This document shows positions 1-8,076 of a stretch of 36,403 nt of DNA, piece by piece. The notes under the pieces are model-generated. The model ran no database searches and had not been told where the DNA came from. It was given only the letters and a program-made list of their open reading frames with translations. The DNA is from Burkholderiales bacterium. Its GTDB lineage: Bacteria > Pseudomonadota > Gammaproteobacteria > Burkholderiales > Burkholderiaceae_C. The stretch covers positions 1 through 36,403 of the forward strand of contig JAEKLF010000085.1 in the NCBI GenBank assembly GCA_019509985.1, read 5' to 3'. A program made the position numbers and the translations under genes. Positions within the stretch are counted from its first letter, which is position 1. The number at the start of each line of letters is the position of its first letter.

Positions 1-696
1 GCCCAGGATGATGACGATGACCATCAGCCCCGGCAGCGCTGCGACGAAGGCCGCGAAGACCGCGCGCCAGCCGGGGAAGGCGCCATGCGTCGGGTAGCCT
101 CGCTTGCGCGCCACGGCGTAGGCCGCGACGAGGTTGGCGATGGTGAGCAGCAGGGCCGGCACCAGCGCCGCGAGGATGAGGTTGAAGACACTGACCGCCG
201 CGATGCCGGCCGTGGCCAGCACGTAGATGATGAGGTTGTGCGAGGTCGGCATCAGCGCGCCGACCAGCGCCGCGTGGGTGGTGACGTTGACCGCGTAGTC
301 GGCGTCGTAGCCCTCGCGCTTCATCAGCGGGATCATCACCGAGCCCATCGCCGACACGTCGGCCAGCGGCGAGCCCGCCACGCCGCCGAACAGCGTGCAG
401 CCCAGCACATTGCTCATGCCCAGGCCGCCGCGCACATGGCCCACCAACCGGTTGGCGAAGTTGACGATGCGCTCGGCGATGCCGCCGTGCAGCATCAGCT
501 CGCCGGCGAAGATGAAGAAGGGAATGGCCAGGAAGGAAAAGACCTGCATGCCGCCGACCATCTTCTGGAAGACGACCGCCATCGGCAGGTCGGCCGCGAG
601 CACGGTGGCGACGGACGACAGCCCGATGGCGAAGGCCACCGGCACGCCGAGGACGAGGAGCAGCGTGAAGCTGCTGCATAGGACCCACAACTCCAT
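1..696 (-). CDS. dctM: TRAP transporter large permease DctM (3' end cut by window edge)
   Basis: This is the large, 12-helix-type membrane subunit of a tripartite ATP-independent periplasmic (TRAP) transporter, which drives sodium-coupled uptake of the ligand delivered by DctP. The visible 232 residues begin MELWVLCSSF and contain the conserved DctM stretches QVFSFLAIPFFIFAGELM, a GGLGMSNVLGCTLFGGVAGS-type loop, and MIPLMKREGYD. Several hydrophobic helices are evident. The ATG lies one base past the dctQ stop, so the two are translationally coupled. The carboxy-terminal half lies outside the window. It is the last visible gene of the kdgK-to-dctM operon, whose content suggests a uronate or oligouronide substrate (inference). 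Family assignment is firm; substrate is not. Confidence 0.93.
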   Translation of the reverse strand, partial: MELWVLCSSFTLLLVLGVPVAFAIGLSSVATVLAADLPMAVVFQKMVGGMQVFSFLAIPFFIFAGELMLHGGIAERIVNFANRLVGHVRGGLGMSNVLGCTLFGGVAGSPLADVSAMGSVMIPLMKREGYDADYAVNVTTHAALVGALMPTSHNLIIYVLATAGIAAVSVFNLILAALVPALLLTIANLVAAYAVARKRGYPTHGAFPGWRAVFAAFVAALPGLMVIVIILG

Positions 697-697
697 C

Positions 698-1192
698 TCA
701 AACTCCTGTGGGTTCGACGGCCTGGCCGCGCCACAGCGCGAGCAGGTGCTCGACGCAGAACAGGCCCATCAGCACGCCGCTGATGACCAGCGGCAGATAG
801 TCCAGCCCCTCCGGCACGCCCAGCATGGGCTTGGGCTCGTCCCACTTCAGCGTCAGCCACTCCCAGCCGGCATAGCCCATCAGCACAGCGAAGGCGAGCA
901 CGCAGAGATGGATCAGGCCCTCGGCAACGCGTTGCGCGCCCTGGGGCAGCAGCACGACGAGGGACTCCATGCCCAGGTGCCCCGCGTCGCGCACGCCCAC
1001 CGCCACGGCCAGGCCGGTGATGTAGAGCACCAGCAGCAGCGCGAAGGGCTCGGTCCACGTGGGTGAGTCGTTCAACAGGTAGCGGCCCAGCACCTGCCAT
1101 TGCACGCAGACAACCAGAACGATCAGGCCGACCACGGCCGCGCGCAGCGACCAACGCGACAGCGCCGCGCAGAAACGCGTGTAGGCATTCAT
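698..1192 (-). CDS. dctQ: TRAP transporter small permease DctQ
   Basis: Small four-helix membrane subunit that connects the DctP binding protein to the DctM permease. The protein has 164 residues, the usual size. Hydrophobic helices are visible at about residues 17-35, 46-64, 90-110 and 130-150. The family signature is the QVLGRYLLNDSPTWTEPFA segment (aromatic/charged loop after helix 1). The ATG at 1192 was chosen because it overlaps the dctP stop (ATGA) and starts MNAYTRFC; the longer open frame upstream is only dctP read out of frame. The stop precedes the dctM start by one base. Confidence 0.93.
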   Translation of the reverse strand: MNAYTRFCAALSRWSLRAAVVGLIVLVVCVQWQVLGRYLLNDSPTWTEPFALLLVLYITGLAVAVGVRDAGHLGMESLVVLLPQGAQRVAEGLIHLCVLAFAVLMGYAGWEWLTLKWDEPKPMLGVPEGLDYLPLVISGVLMGLFCVEHLLALWRGQAVEPTGV

Positions 1193-2148
1193 GGCGTGTC
1201 TTGAATTGTTTTGACCAGGCGCTGCAGCTCCGGCGTGTTGACGAAGCGGGCCCACACCGGCTGCACGGCCTGGCGGAAGGGCTCGCGGTCGACGGTGATG
1301 AACTGCGCGCCGGCCGCCTGCGCCGCGGTCAGCGCCTTGGTCTCCTGCGCGTCCCAGCGCTCGCGCTCGACGGCGACCGAGGCCTTGGCAGCGTCGCGCA
1401 GCTGCTTCTGCTGCTCGGGTGTCAGCTTGTCCCAGATGCGCTTGCTGATGAACAGGCCCTCGGGCGTCATCGCATGCTCGGTGCGGCTGTAGAACCTGGC
1501 GGCCTCCATGTGGCGGAAGCCCTCGTAGCTCGGCACGTTGTTCTCGGCCGCGTCGATGAGGCCGGTCTTCAAGCCGGTGTAGACCTCGCCGATGGGCATG
1601 GGCGAGGGGTTGGCGCCCAGGGCCGTCATCGCGGCCACCCAAAGGTCGGTCTGCTGCACGCGGATCTTCAGGCCCTTCATGTCGGCCAGCGTCTTGATGG
1701 GCTTGCGGGCATAGACCGAACGGGCTCCCGAGTCGTAGATCGCCAGGCCCACCATGCCCTGTTGCTCGCAGGCCTTCAGGATCTCGTCGCCTGCGGGGCC
1801 GTCGTAGGCGCGGCGCATGTGGGCCGTGTCGCGGAACAGGAAGGGCAGGGCGGGCACCACCGTCTTGGGGCACATGGCGGTCAGCTGCGCGAGGTTGACG
1901 CGGGTCATCGCCAGCGCGCCGAGCTTGACCTGGTCGATGGTCTCCTTCTCGCTGCCCAGGGCGCCCTTGTTGAAGACCTTGACCGTCAGCGCGCCGCCAC
2001 TGCTCTTGGCCAGCAACTGGCCCAGGTGCCTGACGGCGACGACGGTCGGGTAGTCGTTGCTGTTGTGCACGTCGGCGGACTTCAGCTCCAGCGCCTGCAG
2101 CGCAGGGCTCAGCAGCAGGGCCGCAATCAGCATGAGGCGTTTCTTCAT
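1189..2148 (-). CDS. dctP: TRAP transporter substrate-binding protein DctP
   Basis: Periplasmic solute receptor of the TRAP transporter, 319 residues. A Sec signal peptide is evident (MKKRLMLIAALLLSPALQA). Typical DctP features follow: an early LKSADVHNSNDYPTV strand, the GALGSEKETIDQVKLGAL segment, the MKGLKIRVQQTDLW segment with the ligand-carboxylate arginine (R in KIRV), and GLIDAAENNVPSYEGF near the hinge. The ATG at 2148 is preceded by GGAGA about 9 bases upstream. It sits directly behind a GH43 enzyme and a pectate lyase, so a galacturonate-derived ligand is plausible, but the ligand is an inference from context only. Confidence 0.93.
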   Translation of the reverse strand: MKKRLMLIAALLLSPALQALELKSADVHNSNDYPTVVAVRHLGQLLAKSSGGALTVKVFNKGALGSEKETIDQVKLGALAMTRVNLAQLTAMCPKTVVPALPFLFRDTAHMRRAYDGPAGDEILKACEQQGMVGLAIYDSGARSVYARKPIKTLADMKGLKIRVQQTDLWVAAMTALGANPSPMPIGEVYTGLKTGLIDAAENNVPSYEGFRHMEAARFYSRTEHAMTPEGLFISKRIWDKLTPEQQKQLRDAAKASVAVERERWDAQETKALTAAQAAGAQFITVDREPFRQAVQPVWARFVNTPELQRLVKTIQDTP

Positions 2149-2162
2149 CGGGGGTGTCTCCT

Positions 2163-3761
2163 TCAGTCCAGCGCGCGATAGCGCACGTGGGCGATGCGGG
2201 CCTCGCCGCGGCCGGCGGCGTAGAGGGCCGGCCGCAGGCTGGCGAAGCCGCCCGCCGTGTTGTGGTGGTAGCCGCTGACGTCCATCTGCACGGGGAATTT
2301 GGCCCAGGGCTGAGCGGCGCCGGCGCGCGAGAACAGCGTCAGCACGTGGCGCACGCAGCGCAACTTGAGCTGCATGCGCCTCGCTATGCCGGCGGGCTTT
2401 GGCACGGCGCGGATGTCCTGGCCGTAGCGGTGCAGTTGCAAGCTCTTGGCGTTGGCGCCCATGCCGGCGTACAGGCGCGGGCTGTAGAACATCAACAGGC
2501 CGGCCTGCACGCCTTCGTCGAAGTCCAGATCGAACTCGACCTCGAAGGCCGGGTCGCCCTGGATGAAGCCGATCGGCGGGCTGTCGGCAGGACCACTGCC
2601 GGTGGCCTTCACGTGCAGCCAGCCGTCGGCGACGCGGACTCGTGCCAGTTGGCCGGCGCCGCCGCTGAGAAACTGCCAGTGGGGCTTGAGCGCAGTGCCG
2701 GCGAAGTCGTCGGACAGCGGCAGGCCATGCGGCACGACCTCGCCGCCCGCGGGCTTGGGCAGCGGCGCGCCGTCGTCGGCGTCGATGTGGAACCAGCCGT
2801 CCTCGCCGAAGCGCGCGGGCGCCAGCAGCGTCTGGCGACCCAGCGTGTGAAAGCCGTTCTCGTAGCCGTGATAAAGCATCCACCAGTCGCCGCGCGGCCC
2901 CTGAACGAGGCTGCCATGCCCGCGCGACCACCAGCGTTCACAGGCAGAGCGCGTGCGCAGCAACGGGTTGTGTGGCGCCTGCTCCCAGGGCCCGTCGAGC
3001 GAGCGGCTGCGCGCGGCGATGACCATGTGGCCCGTGGGTGGCCCGGCTGTGCCGCCCACGGCCAGCAGCATGTGCCACCAGCCGCCGTGGCGCACGAGCT
3101 TCGGGCCTTCGGGCGAGAAGCTCTCGACGTCCCAGTCCTCGGGGTAGTGCCAGGGGTCGTAGACATGTTCGATGGGGCCGGCGAGCTTCAAGCCGTCATC
3201 GGTCAGCGGCACGCGGTCGCCGCCGGACAGGAAAAGCCAGCGTCGCCCGTCCTCGCCAACGACGTGGGTCGGGTCGATATGCCTGGGCAGGCCCAGCGGC
3301 ACGGGCCTGGACCATGGGCCCTCGATGCGCTCCGCGTGGATGACGAGGATGTCGTTGGGTGTGCCCTTGACCGGCAGATAGAGGTAATAGCGGCCGGCGT
3401 GCTGGCACAGGTCCGGCGCCCAGACGCTGCCCACGGGCTCGAGCAGCGCGTTGGCCAGCGGCTGCCAGTTGACGAGGTCGCGCGAGTGCCAGATCAACAG
3501 GCCCGGCAGGGCCTCGAAGCTGGAGTGGGTCAGGTAGTAGTCGTCGCCGTCCTTCAGCACCGTCGGGTCGGGCCGGTCGCCGGCCAGCACGGGGTTGACG
3601 TAGCGGCCATCGCCCATGTCGGCCTTGCGCTGGCCCTCAATGCCGCGCGGCGGCGGCGTGCAGGGCGGCAGGTAGGCGTTGCCGGGTGCGTCGCTGCAAT
3701 CGGCGGCCCAGGCGCTCGGCGCCGCGAGCAAGGCCAGCAGCTCGCGACGCGCCAGGGTCAC
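2163..3761 (-). CDS. Secreted glycoside hydrolase family 43 protein (xylosidase/arabinofuranosidase-like)
   Basis: A 532-residue secreted glycosidase. It opens with a twin-arginine-like signal (ARRELLALLAAPSAWA). The five-bladed GH43 domain spans about 50-350 with the expected catalytic trio: base D65 in DRPDPTV, pKa-modulating D163 in HIDPTHV, and acid E218 in SFSPEGPKL. A carboxy-terminal concanavalin-like beta domain (about 365-531) matches the C2 module usual in GH43 xylosidases/arabinofuranosidases. The start is GTG at 3761, overlapping the pectate lyase stop as GTGA, which decides the start. Within a pectin operon it probably removes arabinose or xylose side chains; the exact linkage cannot be read from sequence. 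Confidence 0.9.
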   Translation of the reverse strand: MTLARRELLALLAAPSAWAADCSDAPGNAYLPPCTPPPRGIEGQRKADMGDGRYVNPVLAGDRPDPTVLKDGDDYYLTHSSFEALPGLLIWHSRDLVNWQPLANALLEPVGSVWAPDLCQHAGRYYLYLPVKGTPNDILVIHAERIEGPWSRPVPLGLPRHIDPTHVVGEDGRRWLFLSGGDRVPLTDDGLKLAGPIEHVYDPWHYPEDWDVESFSPEGPKLVRHGGWWHMLLAVGGTAGPPTGHMVIAARSRSLDGPWEQAPHNPLLRTRSACERWWSRGHGSLVQGPRGDWWMLYHGYENGFHTLGRQTLLAPARFGEDGWFHIDADDGAPLPKPAGGEVVPHGLPLSDDFAGTALKPHWQFLSGGAGQLARVRVADGWLHVKATGSGPADSPPIGFIQGDPAFEVEFDLDFDEGVQAGLLMFYSPRLYAGMGANAKSLQLHRYGQDIRAVPKPAGIARRMQLKLRCVRHVLTLFSRAGAAQPWAKFPVQMDVSGYHHNTAGGFASLRPALYAAGRGEARIAHVRYRALD

Positions 3762-5083
3762 TTCGAGACCTGGGTGAACAGGGACTGCCAGCCGGCCTTG
3801 GGACTCATGTCGGCGAGGTTCCAGTCCGCCTCGACGAACGCGCGCTGCGTGGGCTTGCGCCGGGGCAGGCCGTCGGGGTTGTTATCCGTCTCGTCGTTGA
3901 TGAGCATGCCGCGGTCCTCGGCGATGTCGCTGAGCTGCTTGAAGTCCAGCGGGTCGCGCGCCCAGGGCCGCGAGCCGACGTACAGCGGCAGCAGCTTTTC
4001 CAGCTCGCGGGGCGGCATCCAAGTGAGGCCGGGCGGCAGGTAGGCCTCGCGCACCGGCACGATCTCGGCGCTGGTCGTGTACCTGCCCGTCATCGGCAGC
4101 GGCAGGCCCTGGCGGTCGACGGCGAGGTTGTCCTGTTCGAAGAGCTGCACGTCGCCCACGCCGCCCAGCGTGAAGAAGGGCAGGTTCAGCGCGGTGTTGG
4201 GACCGGCGCGGTAGGCGTTGCCCACCAGCGTGATCTTGCCGACCTGGTAGGGCCGGCCCACCCACTCGTGGGCGATCAGGTTGTAGTGCACGGCGCGCCA
4301 GCCGGGGTTGTAAATCAGGTTGTTGACCATGGCGCCCCACACGCCGCCCTTGAACAGCGCGTTGCGCTCGCGGTTGGACGCGTAGACATTGCCCAGCAGC
4401 AGGATCTGTGTGACGTTGTCGTGGATGAGGCTGCCCTTGCTGTGCTCGCCCTTGATGTGCACGGCCTCGTTCAGCCCCTCGTAAATGAGGTTGTGGCTGT
4501 AGGTGATGGCGTGCGAGGTGTGGGCGCGCCAGTCGTCGGGCGTGGCGCCCTCGAAGCGCTTGCCGCTGGCCGACAGGTTCTCGTCCGTCGCCCACGAGAA
4601 CGTGCAGTGGTCGACGATGACGCGCGCCGCGCCGTCGGAGGTGGACAGGCCGTCGTGGTCGTTGCCGCTGCGTTTGCTGCGGCCGTAGGCGCCGGGGCGG
4701 ATGCTGATGTGCTGCAGGATCACATCCTTGGCGAACACCTCCAGCTCGCCCTTGACCAGCGTGATGCCGGGGTCGGGCGCGGTCTGGCCGGCGATGGTGA
4801 CCTGGCCCTCGCGCAGCTTCCAGCTCTTGCCGCCCAGGTCGATGACGCCGCCGACCTCGAACACGACGATGCGCGGCCCGGGCGTGTCCAGCGCCGCCTT
4901 CAGGCTGCCTGGGCCGTCGCTGGCCAGCGTGGTCACGCGCAGGATGCGGCCGCCCCGTCCGCCGCGGGTCTGTGCCCAGCCGGCGTGGACATAGGTGGCC
5001 GGATGCAGCGGGGCGTTGCCTTCGGCGTGGCAGGGGCCGGCGATGGCCATGAGGGCAGTGGCCAGGGTGCAGAGCAGTCGCAT
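3758..5083 (-). CDS. Secreted pectate lyase (polysaccharide lyase family 1-like)
   Basis: A 441-residue secreted lyase expected to cut pectate by beta-elimination and release unsaturated oligogalacturonides. It has a clear signal peptide (MRLLCTLATALMAIAGPCHA). The parallel beta-helix is recognisable by successive short strands such as GGVIDLGGKSW, VTIAGQTAPDPG and VILQHISIRPG, and by the family signature NDHDGLSTSDGAARVIVDHC with FSWATDENLS around residues 130-165. The product is complete. It starts five bases after the kdgK stop and overlaps the GH43 start, so all three are co-transcribed. Family level is secure; distinction between PL1 subfamilies needs alignment. Confidence 0.9.
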   Translation of the reverse strand: MRLLCTLATALMAIAGPCHAEGNAPLHPATYVHAGWAQTRGGRGGRILRVTTLASDGPGSLKAALDTPGPRIVVFEVGGVIDLGGKSWKLREGQVTIAGQTAPDPGITLVKGELEVFAKDVILQHISIRPGAYGRSKRSGNDHDGLSTSDGAARVIVDHCTFSWATDENLSASGKRFEGATPDDWRAHTSHAITYSHNLIYEGLNEAVHIKGEHSKGSLIHDNVTQILLLGNVYASNRERNALFKGGVWGAMVNNLIYNPGWRAVHYNLIAHEWVGRPYQVGKITLVGNAYRAGPNTALNLPFFTLGGVGDVQLFEQDNLAVDRQGLPLPMTGRYTTSAEIVPVREAYLPPGLTWMPPRELEKLLPLYVGSRPWARDPLDFKQLSDIAEDRGMLINDETDNNPDGLPRRKPTQRAFVEADWNLADMSPKAGWQSLFTQVSK

Positions 5084-5088
5084 GGGAG

Positions 5089-6045
5089 TCAGCCTTCCAT
5101 CAGGTCCCGCATCGCGTCGCGCGGGATCAGCGCGCCGGGGTGCTGGATGACGCGGGCCGCCAGCCGGTTGCCGAAGGCTGCGGCCTCGGCCGGCATGGCG
5201 CCGCGCAGGCGCTGTGCCAGGTAGCCGGCCGCGAAGGAGTCGCCCGCGGCGGTGGTGTCGACAACGCGCGGCACGGCCTCGGTCGCCACGTCCTGCCAGA
5301 CGTGGTTCAGGCCGACGCGGGCCGGCAGTGCGCCGCGCTTGACGGCGATCTCGGCCACGGGTAGCGCCTGGGCAGCGGCCACGGCGGCATCGAGATCGGC
5401 CAGGCCGTGCAGGGCCTGGTGGTCGTCGGCTGTGATCAGCGCCAGTGTCGACGCGGCAAAGGCGCGCTGGTACCAGTAGCGCGCATCGGCCAGCGAATCC
5501 CACAGCCGCGGGCGGAAGTTGTTGTCGAACGCGACCACCGCGCCGCGCGAGCGCATGCGCGCCATCAGCGCCAGCACCCGCTCCCGACCGGCCTGGGGCA
5601 GGATGGCCAGGCTGATGCCCGACAGGTAGAGCGCGTCCAGCCCGTCGGCCTGCTCCTCCAGGGCTGTCGCCGCGGTGTCGAAGTAGGACCGCGCCGCCGC
5701 CTGGCCACGCCAGTAGTGAAAGCGCCGCTCGCCGCCTTCGTCCAGCTCGATCAGGTACAGCCCCGGCAGCCGCCCGGGCAGGCGCTGCACCAGGCCGGTC
5801 TGCACACCCTCGGCCGCCCAACGCTCCAGCAGGCCGGCGCTCAGGCTGTCGTCGCCCAGGGCGGTCGCATAGTGCACGCGCAGGCCCGCGCCGCCGCAGC
5901 GGGCCAGGTAGACGGCGGTGTTCAGCGTATCGCCGCCGAAGGTCTGGCGCAGTGTGCCGAAAGCTTGGCCCTGCAGCTCCAGCATGCATTCGCCCAGGGC
6001 GGCGATGGACACTGGCCGCGCGGCGGTGGAGGAAAAAGGGCTCAC
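5089..6045 (-). CDS. kdgK: 2-keto-3-deoxygluconate kinase-like sugar kinase (PfkB/ribokinase family)
   Basis: PfkB-family kinase expected to phosphorylate 2-keto-3-deoxygluconate, the central intermediate of uronate breakdown. Family motifs are present: IAALGECMLEL at the first strand, FGGDTLNTA (36-44), RRFHYWR (107-113), FDNNFRPRLW (173-182), and the anion-hole/catalytic DTTAAGDSF (263-271) with D269 as base. The second signature reads AAGD instead of the common GAGD. The start is uncertain: GTG at 6045 (318 aa) is given; GTG at 6012 (307 aa) also keeps the first strand, and neither has a good Shine-Dalgarno. It is the first gene of the pectin operon, which supports the KDG assignment. Confidence 0.85.
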   Translation of the reverse strand: MSPFSSTAARPVSIAALGECMLELQGQAFGTLRQTFGGDTLNTAVYLARCGGAGLRVHYATALGDDSLSAGLLERWAAEGVQTGLVQRLPGRLPGLYLIELDEGGERRFHYWRGQAAARSYFDTAATALEEQADGLDALYLSGISLAILPQAGRERVLALMARMRSRGAVVAFDNNFRPRLWDSLADARYWYQRAFAASTLALITADDHQALHGLADLDAAVAAAQALPVAEIAVKRGALPARVGLNHVWQDVATEAVPRVVDTTAAGDSFAAGYLAQRLRGAMPAEAAAFGNRLAARVIQHPGALIPRDAMRDLMEG

Positions 6046-6056
6046 TGGTCTAAAAA

Positions 6057-6071
6057 TGAAACGACGGTTCA
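6057..6071 (-). promoter_or_regulatory. Imperfect 15-bp palindrome, candidate operator of the pectin operon
   Basis: TGAAACGACGGTTCA reads as an inverted repeat with 12 of 15 positions symmetric, lying 12 bases before the proposed kdgK GTG. A second copy of the half-site ACGGTTC occurs at 6087-6093, 23 bases away, about two helical turns. Such TGAAAC/GTTTCA arrangements are common for LacI- and GntR-type regulators of uronate genes. No regulator gene is visible in the window, and no convincing -35/-10 pair was identified. Confidence 0.4.
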
Positions 6072-6193
6072 ATAAAGATAGCTCACACGGTTCGCGTCCC
6101 GCCCCCAGGTTTACCCCGGACCCGCCAAGCACCGGTGAAATCCTCAGGCCGGTGCGCGCCCGAGATGGGCCGGGCCTGCCTTAGAGTCCAGCC

Positions 6194-6214
6194 GCCGTGG
6201 CTGAGTGCCACGGC
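6194..6214 (+). other. Perfect hairpin in the leader of the aspartyl protease gene
   Basis: GCCGTGGC, a five-base TGAGT loop, and GCCACGGC form an 8-bp perfect stem 24 bases before the start of the retropepsin/TPR gene. There is no T-tract, so it is not an ordinary intrinsic terminator. It could be a leader structure or part of an operator; function is unknown. Confidence 0.4.
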
Positions 6215-6238
6215 CAAGATCAAGATCAGGGAGAGGAC

Positions 6239-8056
6239 ATGAAGGCGAGTCACGAAGATCGCTCGCGCAGAGCGCTTGGCATCGCACGGCGCTGCTGCGC
6301 CGCGCTGGCCACCTTGCTGGCGGCCGCGCAGCCGGCCTGGGCGGGCTGCAAACTGGGCTCGCTGGAGATTCCGGTACGCATCGTCAACCAGCGGCCGGTT
6401 GGCATGCTGGCGCTCAACGGCACGGAGGTGCCGATGCTGATCGACAGCGGCGCCTTCTTCAGCATGCTGCAGCCATCCACGGCGACACAGTTGGGGCTGC
6501 CCTTGCAGCGCCTGCCATTCGGCATGCGCATCGAGGGCTGGGCGGGCGCCGTCGACGCGAAGATGACCAAGGTGGACAAGGTGGGGCTGCTGGGCAGCGA
6601 GATCCGCAACGTCGAGTTCATCGTCGGCGGCAACGAACTGGGCTCTGGCATCATGGGCGTGCTCGGGCGCAACTTCCTGTCCATGGCCGACACCGAGTAC
6701 GACCTGGCCCACGGCATCGTGCGGCTGATGTTCCCCAAGGGTGACTGCGACAAGGTGGTCTTCGCCTACTGGGCCGGCGACGCCCCGATCATCGAGATGC
6801 CGCTCGACAACAACTACCGCGATGGCAACACCGACATCCGCGTCATGCCTCGCGTCAACGGCGAGAAGTTGCGCGCCATCATGGACACCGGCGCGCCGCG
6901 CACGGTCCTGAAGATGCGCGCCGCACGCCGCGCCGGCGTCAAGGAGGCCGACCTCACGGAGGCCGGCAAGACCGGTGGCGCGGGTTCGGGCCGCGTGCGT
7001 TCCTGGACCGGTCAGATCGCCTCTTTCGAACTGGGCGGCGAGAAGATCGCCAACAACCGCCTCGAGATCGACGATGTCGACGGGATCGGCGAGGACATGC
7101 TGATCGGGCTGGATTACTTCCTGTCGCACCGCATCTACGTGTCGCGGCTGCAGCGCAAGGTCTACGCGACCTGGAACGGCGGGCCGGTGTTCGCGCGCGA
7201 AGGCGCGGTGGGCACCTATGACTCGCGCTTCGCGGCCCGGCCGGCCGACATCGCGCCCGACGACGCCGAAGCCCTGGCCCGCCGCGGCGAGGCGTCCGCG
7301 GCCCGCGGCGAGCTGGAGCGCGCTCTTGAAGACCTGAACCGCGCCTGCGAACTGGCGCCTCAGTCCGAAGCCAACTTCCTGGCACGGGCGCGGGTGCATC
7401 TGGCCATGCGGCAATTCGCGAAGGCGAAGCTGGACCTCGATGAAGCCCTGCGCCTGCATCCGGGCCTGAACGAGGCGCTCGCCATTCGCGCGTCCATGCG
7501 CATGGCCTCGGGCGACCGCACCGGCGCGCAGGTGGACCTGCTCGCCCTCGACGCTGCGTTGCCGCCCTCGTCCCATCTGCGCGAAGGCATGGCGGATGTC
7601 TACGTCGAGCTGGAGCTGGTGCCCGATGCGCTGCGCCAGTGGGAGCTGTGGACGTCCACCCACGGTGCCGACGCCCACCTGGCGTCCGTGCTCAACAGCC
7701 GCTGCTGGCTGCGGGCGCGGCTCAACATCGAGCTGAAGCTGGCGCTGGACGACTGCAAGACGGCGGTCGGTCAGGACCGCCAGGAGCCGGCCTTTCGCGA
7801 CAGCCTCGGCTGGACCTATCTGCGCCTGGACGACGCGAAGAGTGCGGTCAAAGCCTTCGACGCCGGCATCGACATCAAGCCTTCGCCGTTCTCGCTCTAC
7901 GGCCGCGCGCTGGCCCATCAGCATCTGGGCCATGCGGACGACGCCCGGCGCGATCTTGCGGCGGCGCGCAAACTCAGGCAGGACATCGACGCCGCAGTCG
8001 GCAAGGCTGGCTTCCCGGTCGCCGAGGACGCCACCCGGCCGCCGCCGGCATCCTGA
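6239..8056 (+). CDS. Periplasmic protein with two retropepsin-like aspartyl protease domains and TPR repeats
   Basis: A 605-residue exported protein. The start at 6239 follows GGGAGAGGAC, and the signal peptide ends around PAWAG (residue 36). Two retropepsin-like domains are arranged in tandem: LIDSG with D69 and IMDTG with D216, each followed by a flap-like region and a closing hydrophobic-Gly strand (MGVLGRNFL near 139-147; LIGLDYFL near 288-295). After residue 340 a run of tetratricopeptide repeats (A-x-x-A/G spacing, for example AEALARRGEASAARGELERA) continues to about 590. One chain carrying two D-S/T-G motifs may form an intramolecular pepsin-like dimer. Substrate is unknown. The gene diverges from kdgK. 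Confidence 0.85.
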   Translation: MKASHEDRSRRALGIARRCCAALATLLAAAQPAWAGCKLGSLEIPVRIVNQRPVGMLALNGTEVPMLIDSGAFFSMLQPSTATQLGLPLQRLPFGMRIEGWAGAVDAKMTKVDKVGLLGSEIRNVEFIVGGNELGSGIMGVLGRNFLSMADTEYDLAHGIVRLMFPKGDCDKVVFAYWAGDAPIIEMPLDNNYRDGNTDIRVMPRVNGEKLRAIMDTGAPRTVLKMRAARRAGVKEADLTEAGKTGGAGSGRVRSWTGQIASFELGGEKIANNRLEIDDVDGIGEDMLIGLDYFLSHRIYVSRLQRKVYATWNGGPVFAREGAVGTYDSRFAARPADIAPDDAEALARRGEASAARGELERALEDLNRACELAPQSEANFLARARVHLAMRQFAKAKLDLDEALRLHPGLNEALAIRASMRMASGDRTGAQVDLLALDAALPPSSHLREGMADVYVELELVPDALRQWELWTSTHGADAHLASVLNSRCWLRARLNIELKLALDDCKTAVGQDRQEPAFRDSLGWTYLRLDDAKSAVKAFDAGIDIKPSPFSLYGRALAHQHLGHADDARRDLAAARKLRQDIDAAVGKAGFPVAEDATRPPPAS

Positions 8057-8076
8057 CCGCTCCCGACCACCCGCCC

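Noticed and set aside
2154..4043. A 629-codon plus-strand open frame over the GH43 gene
   Set aside because: It mirrors the codon structure of the GH43 gene, which has a full catalytic triad; long shadows are normal at this GC content.
3686..5224. A 512-codon open frame on the plus strand opposite the pectate lyase
   Set aside because: Composition is that of an antisense shadow in GC-rich DNA; no domain, no ribosome site, and the opposite strand encodes clear pectate lyase motifs.
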